6,045 nucleotides of DNA from the NCBI GenBank assembly GCA_026645635.1, contig JAPKMV010000233.1:1-6045 (forward strand). Reading direction: 5' to 3'. Below the pieces are notes generated by a model that saw only the letters and a list, made by a program, of their open reading frames with translations, ran no database searches and was not told where the DNA came from. Numbering within the stretch: the first letter of the stretch is position 1; each line of letters opens with the position of its first letter. The position numbers and the translations under genes were made by a program. This DNA comes from Caldilineaceae bacterium (GTDB taxonomy: Bacteria > Chloroflexota > Anaerolineae > Caldilineales > Caldilineaceae). Of this stretch, positions 4,530 through 6,045 are shown piece by piece.

Positions 4530-6045
4530 ATGAGTGAATCGACCCACCATTCGGCCTCAGCGTCCCCGCCCGCCTGGCACACGCTGGCCGTGGACGCAGT
4601 CATGGCCGAGCTGGGCGTCGGCGCCGATGGTCTGACCGCTGCCGAGGCGGCGGACCGGCTGGCGCGCTCCGGCCCCAACGAACTCCAGGCAGCACCGCGC
4701 ATCTCCCCCTGGAAGCTGCTGCTGGAGCAGTTCAAGAATGTTCTCATCATCATTTTGTTGATTTCCGCTGCGCTCTCGACCTTCCTCGGCCACGGCGTCG
4801 AGGCGGTGGCGATCACGGTCATCGTGCTCTTTGCCGTCTTCCTGGGCTTCATTCAGGAGTACCGCGCCGAGCGCGCCATCGAAGCGCTGCGCCAGATGGC
4901 CGCGCCCACGGCCAAGGTGCTGCGCGACGGCAGCGAACGCGAGACGCCCGCGCGGGAAGTCGTCCCCGGTGACCTCATCCTGCTGCGCGCGGGCGACCGC
5001 GTCCCCGCGGACGCGCGCGTGGTGGAGGCGATCAACTTGCAGGCGGAGGAGGCCGCGCTCACCGGCGAGTCACTGCCAGTGAACAAGCACATCGCCCCTC
5101 TGGACGACGCCGCGCTGGGCGCAGGCGACCGCAAGAACATGGTCTTCGGCGGCACCGCCATCACCTACGGACGCGGGCGCGCCGTGGTGGTGGAAACGGG
5201 GATGCGCACAGAATTTGGCAAGATCGCGCAGATGCTGGATACCATCGAAACGGGCAAGACGCCGCTTCAGGAGCAGCTCGACCATGTGGGCGCGCTGCTG
5301 GCGCGCGCTGCGTTCGTGGTCGTGGGCATCATCGTCCTGTTAGGACTGCTGCGCGGACAAGACCTGATCGAGATGGTGATCTTCGGCATCGCGCTGGCCG
5401 TGGCGGTGGTGCCGGAGGCGCTGCCCGCGGTCGTCACCATTTCGCTGGCCATCGGCGTGCAGCGGATGGTCAAGCACAACGCGCTGATGCGCCGGCTGGC
5501 CGCGGTGGAAACCCTGGGCAGCACCTCGGTGATCTGCTCGGACAAGACCGGCACGCTGACCAAAGATGAGATGACCGTGCGCGAGGTGGTGGTGGCCGGT
5601 CAGCATCTTAAGGTGAGCGGCGCGGGCTATGAGCCGCGCGGCGAGTTCACCGCAGATGGCGCGCCGGCGCCGCTCACCACCGACCTGCGCCTGCTGCTGG
5701 AGGCGGGCGTGCTGGCCTCGGACGCGACGCTGGTGCAAGAGGAGGGCCGCTGGGAGATCAAGGGCGATCCGACGGAAGGGGCGCTGGTCGTGGCTGCGGC
5801 CAAGGCCGGCATCACCCGCGCCGCGCTGGAGGAGACCCACCCGCGCGTCCACGAGATCCCCTTCACTTCGGAAACCAAGCGCATGACCACGCTCCACGAC
5901 AGCGGCGGCGCGCTGGTCGCCTTCGCCAAAGGCGCGCCGGAGGTGATCCTGCGCGGCTGCTCGCGCATCTTGACTGCCCAGGGCGAGGAAGAACTGACCC
6001 CGGCGCAGCGCGCGGCGGTGGAAAGCGCGGCGCAGCGCATGGCCA
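4530..6045 (+). CDS. P2-type cation-transporting ATPase, N-terminal part (3' end outside window)
   Basis: 505 residues are visible and the frame is open to the right edge. It is an inner-membrane pump that couples ATP hydrolysis to cation export, most like SERCA/PMR1-type P2A (Ca2+ or Mn2+) pumps. Order seen: cation-ATPase N-terminal domain (about 14-66), M1 (about 70-87), M2 (about 91-110), actuator domain with TGES (178-181), M3 (about 255-277), M4 (about 281-305) with PEALP (295-299), phosphorylation site DKTGTLT (D338), then the nucleotide-binding domain with KGDPTEGAL (411-419) and KGAPE (467-471). E296 corresponds to the ion-site glutamate in M4 of SERCA; the usual PEGLP glycine is Ala here. 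The hinge motif (GDGxND) and M5-M10, which would settle ion specificity, are outside. There is no N-terminal heavy-metal (CxxC) domain and no CPC motif in M4, so a P1B metal pump is excluded. The ATG start has a modest AGGA site 10 bases upstream (4516-4519). Confidence 0.93.
   Translation, partial: MSESTHHSASASPPAWHTLAVDAVMAELGVGADGLTAAEAADRLARSGPNELQAAPRISPWKLLLEQFKNVLIIILLISAALSTFLGHGVEAVAITVIVLFAVFLGFIQEYRAERAIEALRQMAAPTAKVLRDGSERETPAREVVPGDLILLRAGDRVPADARVVEAINLQAEEAALTGESLPVNKHIAPLDDAALGAGDRKNMVFGGTAITYGRGRAVVVETGMRTEFGKIAQMLDTIETGKTPLQEQLDHVGALLARAAFVVVGIIVLLGLLRGQDLIEMVIFGIALAVAVVPEALPAVVTISLAIGVQRMVKHNALMRRLAAVETLGSTSVICSDKTGTLTKDEMTVREVVVAGQHLKVSGAGYEPRGEFTADGAPAPLTTDLRLLLEAGVLASDATLVQEEGRWEIKGDPTEGALVVAAAKAGITRAALEETHPRVHEIPFTSETKRMTTLHDSGGALVAFAKGAPEVILRGCSRILTAQGEEELTPAQRAAVESAAQRMA

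Noticed and set aside
3054..4550. 498-codon open frame on the - strand opposite the aminotransferase
   Set aside because: Long antisense frames are expected in GC-rich coding DNA. The translation is Arg/His/Val/Gly-rich with no recognisable domain, while the + strand carries all class III aminotransferase motifs.
4530..6045. Heavy-metal P1B-type ATPase
   Set aside because: There is no N-terminal CxxC domain and no CPC/SPC motif in M4. PEALP, the N-terminal cation-ATPase domain and KGAPE indicate a P2-type pump.

Overview
The window is GC-rich (about 70-73% in the 60-base samples I counted inside the amylase and aminotransferase genes). Every convincing gene lies on the + strand, packed with gaps of 5, -4, 78 and 36 bases. 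A modular secreted starch-degrading enzyme, a short HicB-like protein next to a nuclease-fold hypothetical, and a P2-type cation ATPase together suggest an environmental bacterium. Chloroflexota (Anaerolineae/Caldilineae-like) is my best guess, but it rests on remembered resemblance of the proteins and not on a marker gene.

Layout. (1) Positions 2-2041 hold the C-terminal part of a GH13 alpha-amylase/amylopullulanase-like enzyme. The end of the catalytic region and its beta-sandwich are followed by FN3, an amylopullulanase-type Ig-like module, a second FN3, a CBM20-like starch-binding module and a terminal Ig-like module. (2) Five bases later comes an 85-aa HicB-family protein (2047-2304) with no HicA partner and no C-terminal DNA-binding domain. 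(3) Its stop codon overlaps the GTG start of a 280-aa uncharacterised protein (2301-3143) that carries a PD-(D/E)XK-like signature (E9, D37, E51-x-Q53) and a probable winged helix near residues 185-229. (4) A short intergenic region carries a perfect TATAAT and a strong ribosome binding site. (5) A PLP-dependent class III aminotransferase (3222-4493) follows; it keeps all the cofactor-binding motifs I could check but appears to lack about 25 residues at the start of its C-terminal small domain. (6) A P2-type cation-transporting ATPase begins at 4530 and runs off the right edge.

How they fit together. The amylase probably acts outside the cell on starch or related glucans. The HicB-like and nuclease-fold genes look like a translationally coupled pair placed directly behind it. 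The hicB-like gene starts at a clearly lower GC content (about 55-58%), which fits acquisition by transfer. The aminotransferase and ATPase could share a transcript starting at the TATAAT box, but no metabolic link between them is visible. The best candidate for something undescribed is the HicB-like/PD-(D/E)XK-like pair. The best concrete anomaly is the internal deletion in the aminotransferase. I found no RNA genes, CRISPR arrays, insertion sequences or convincing terminators.
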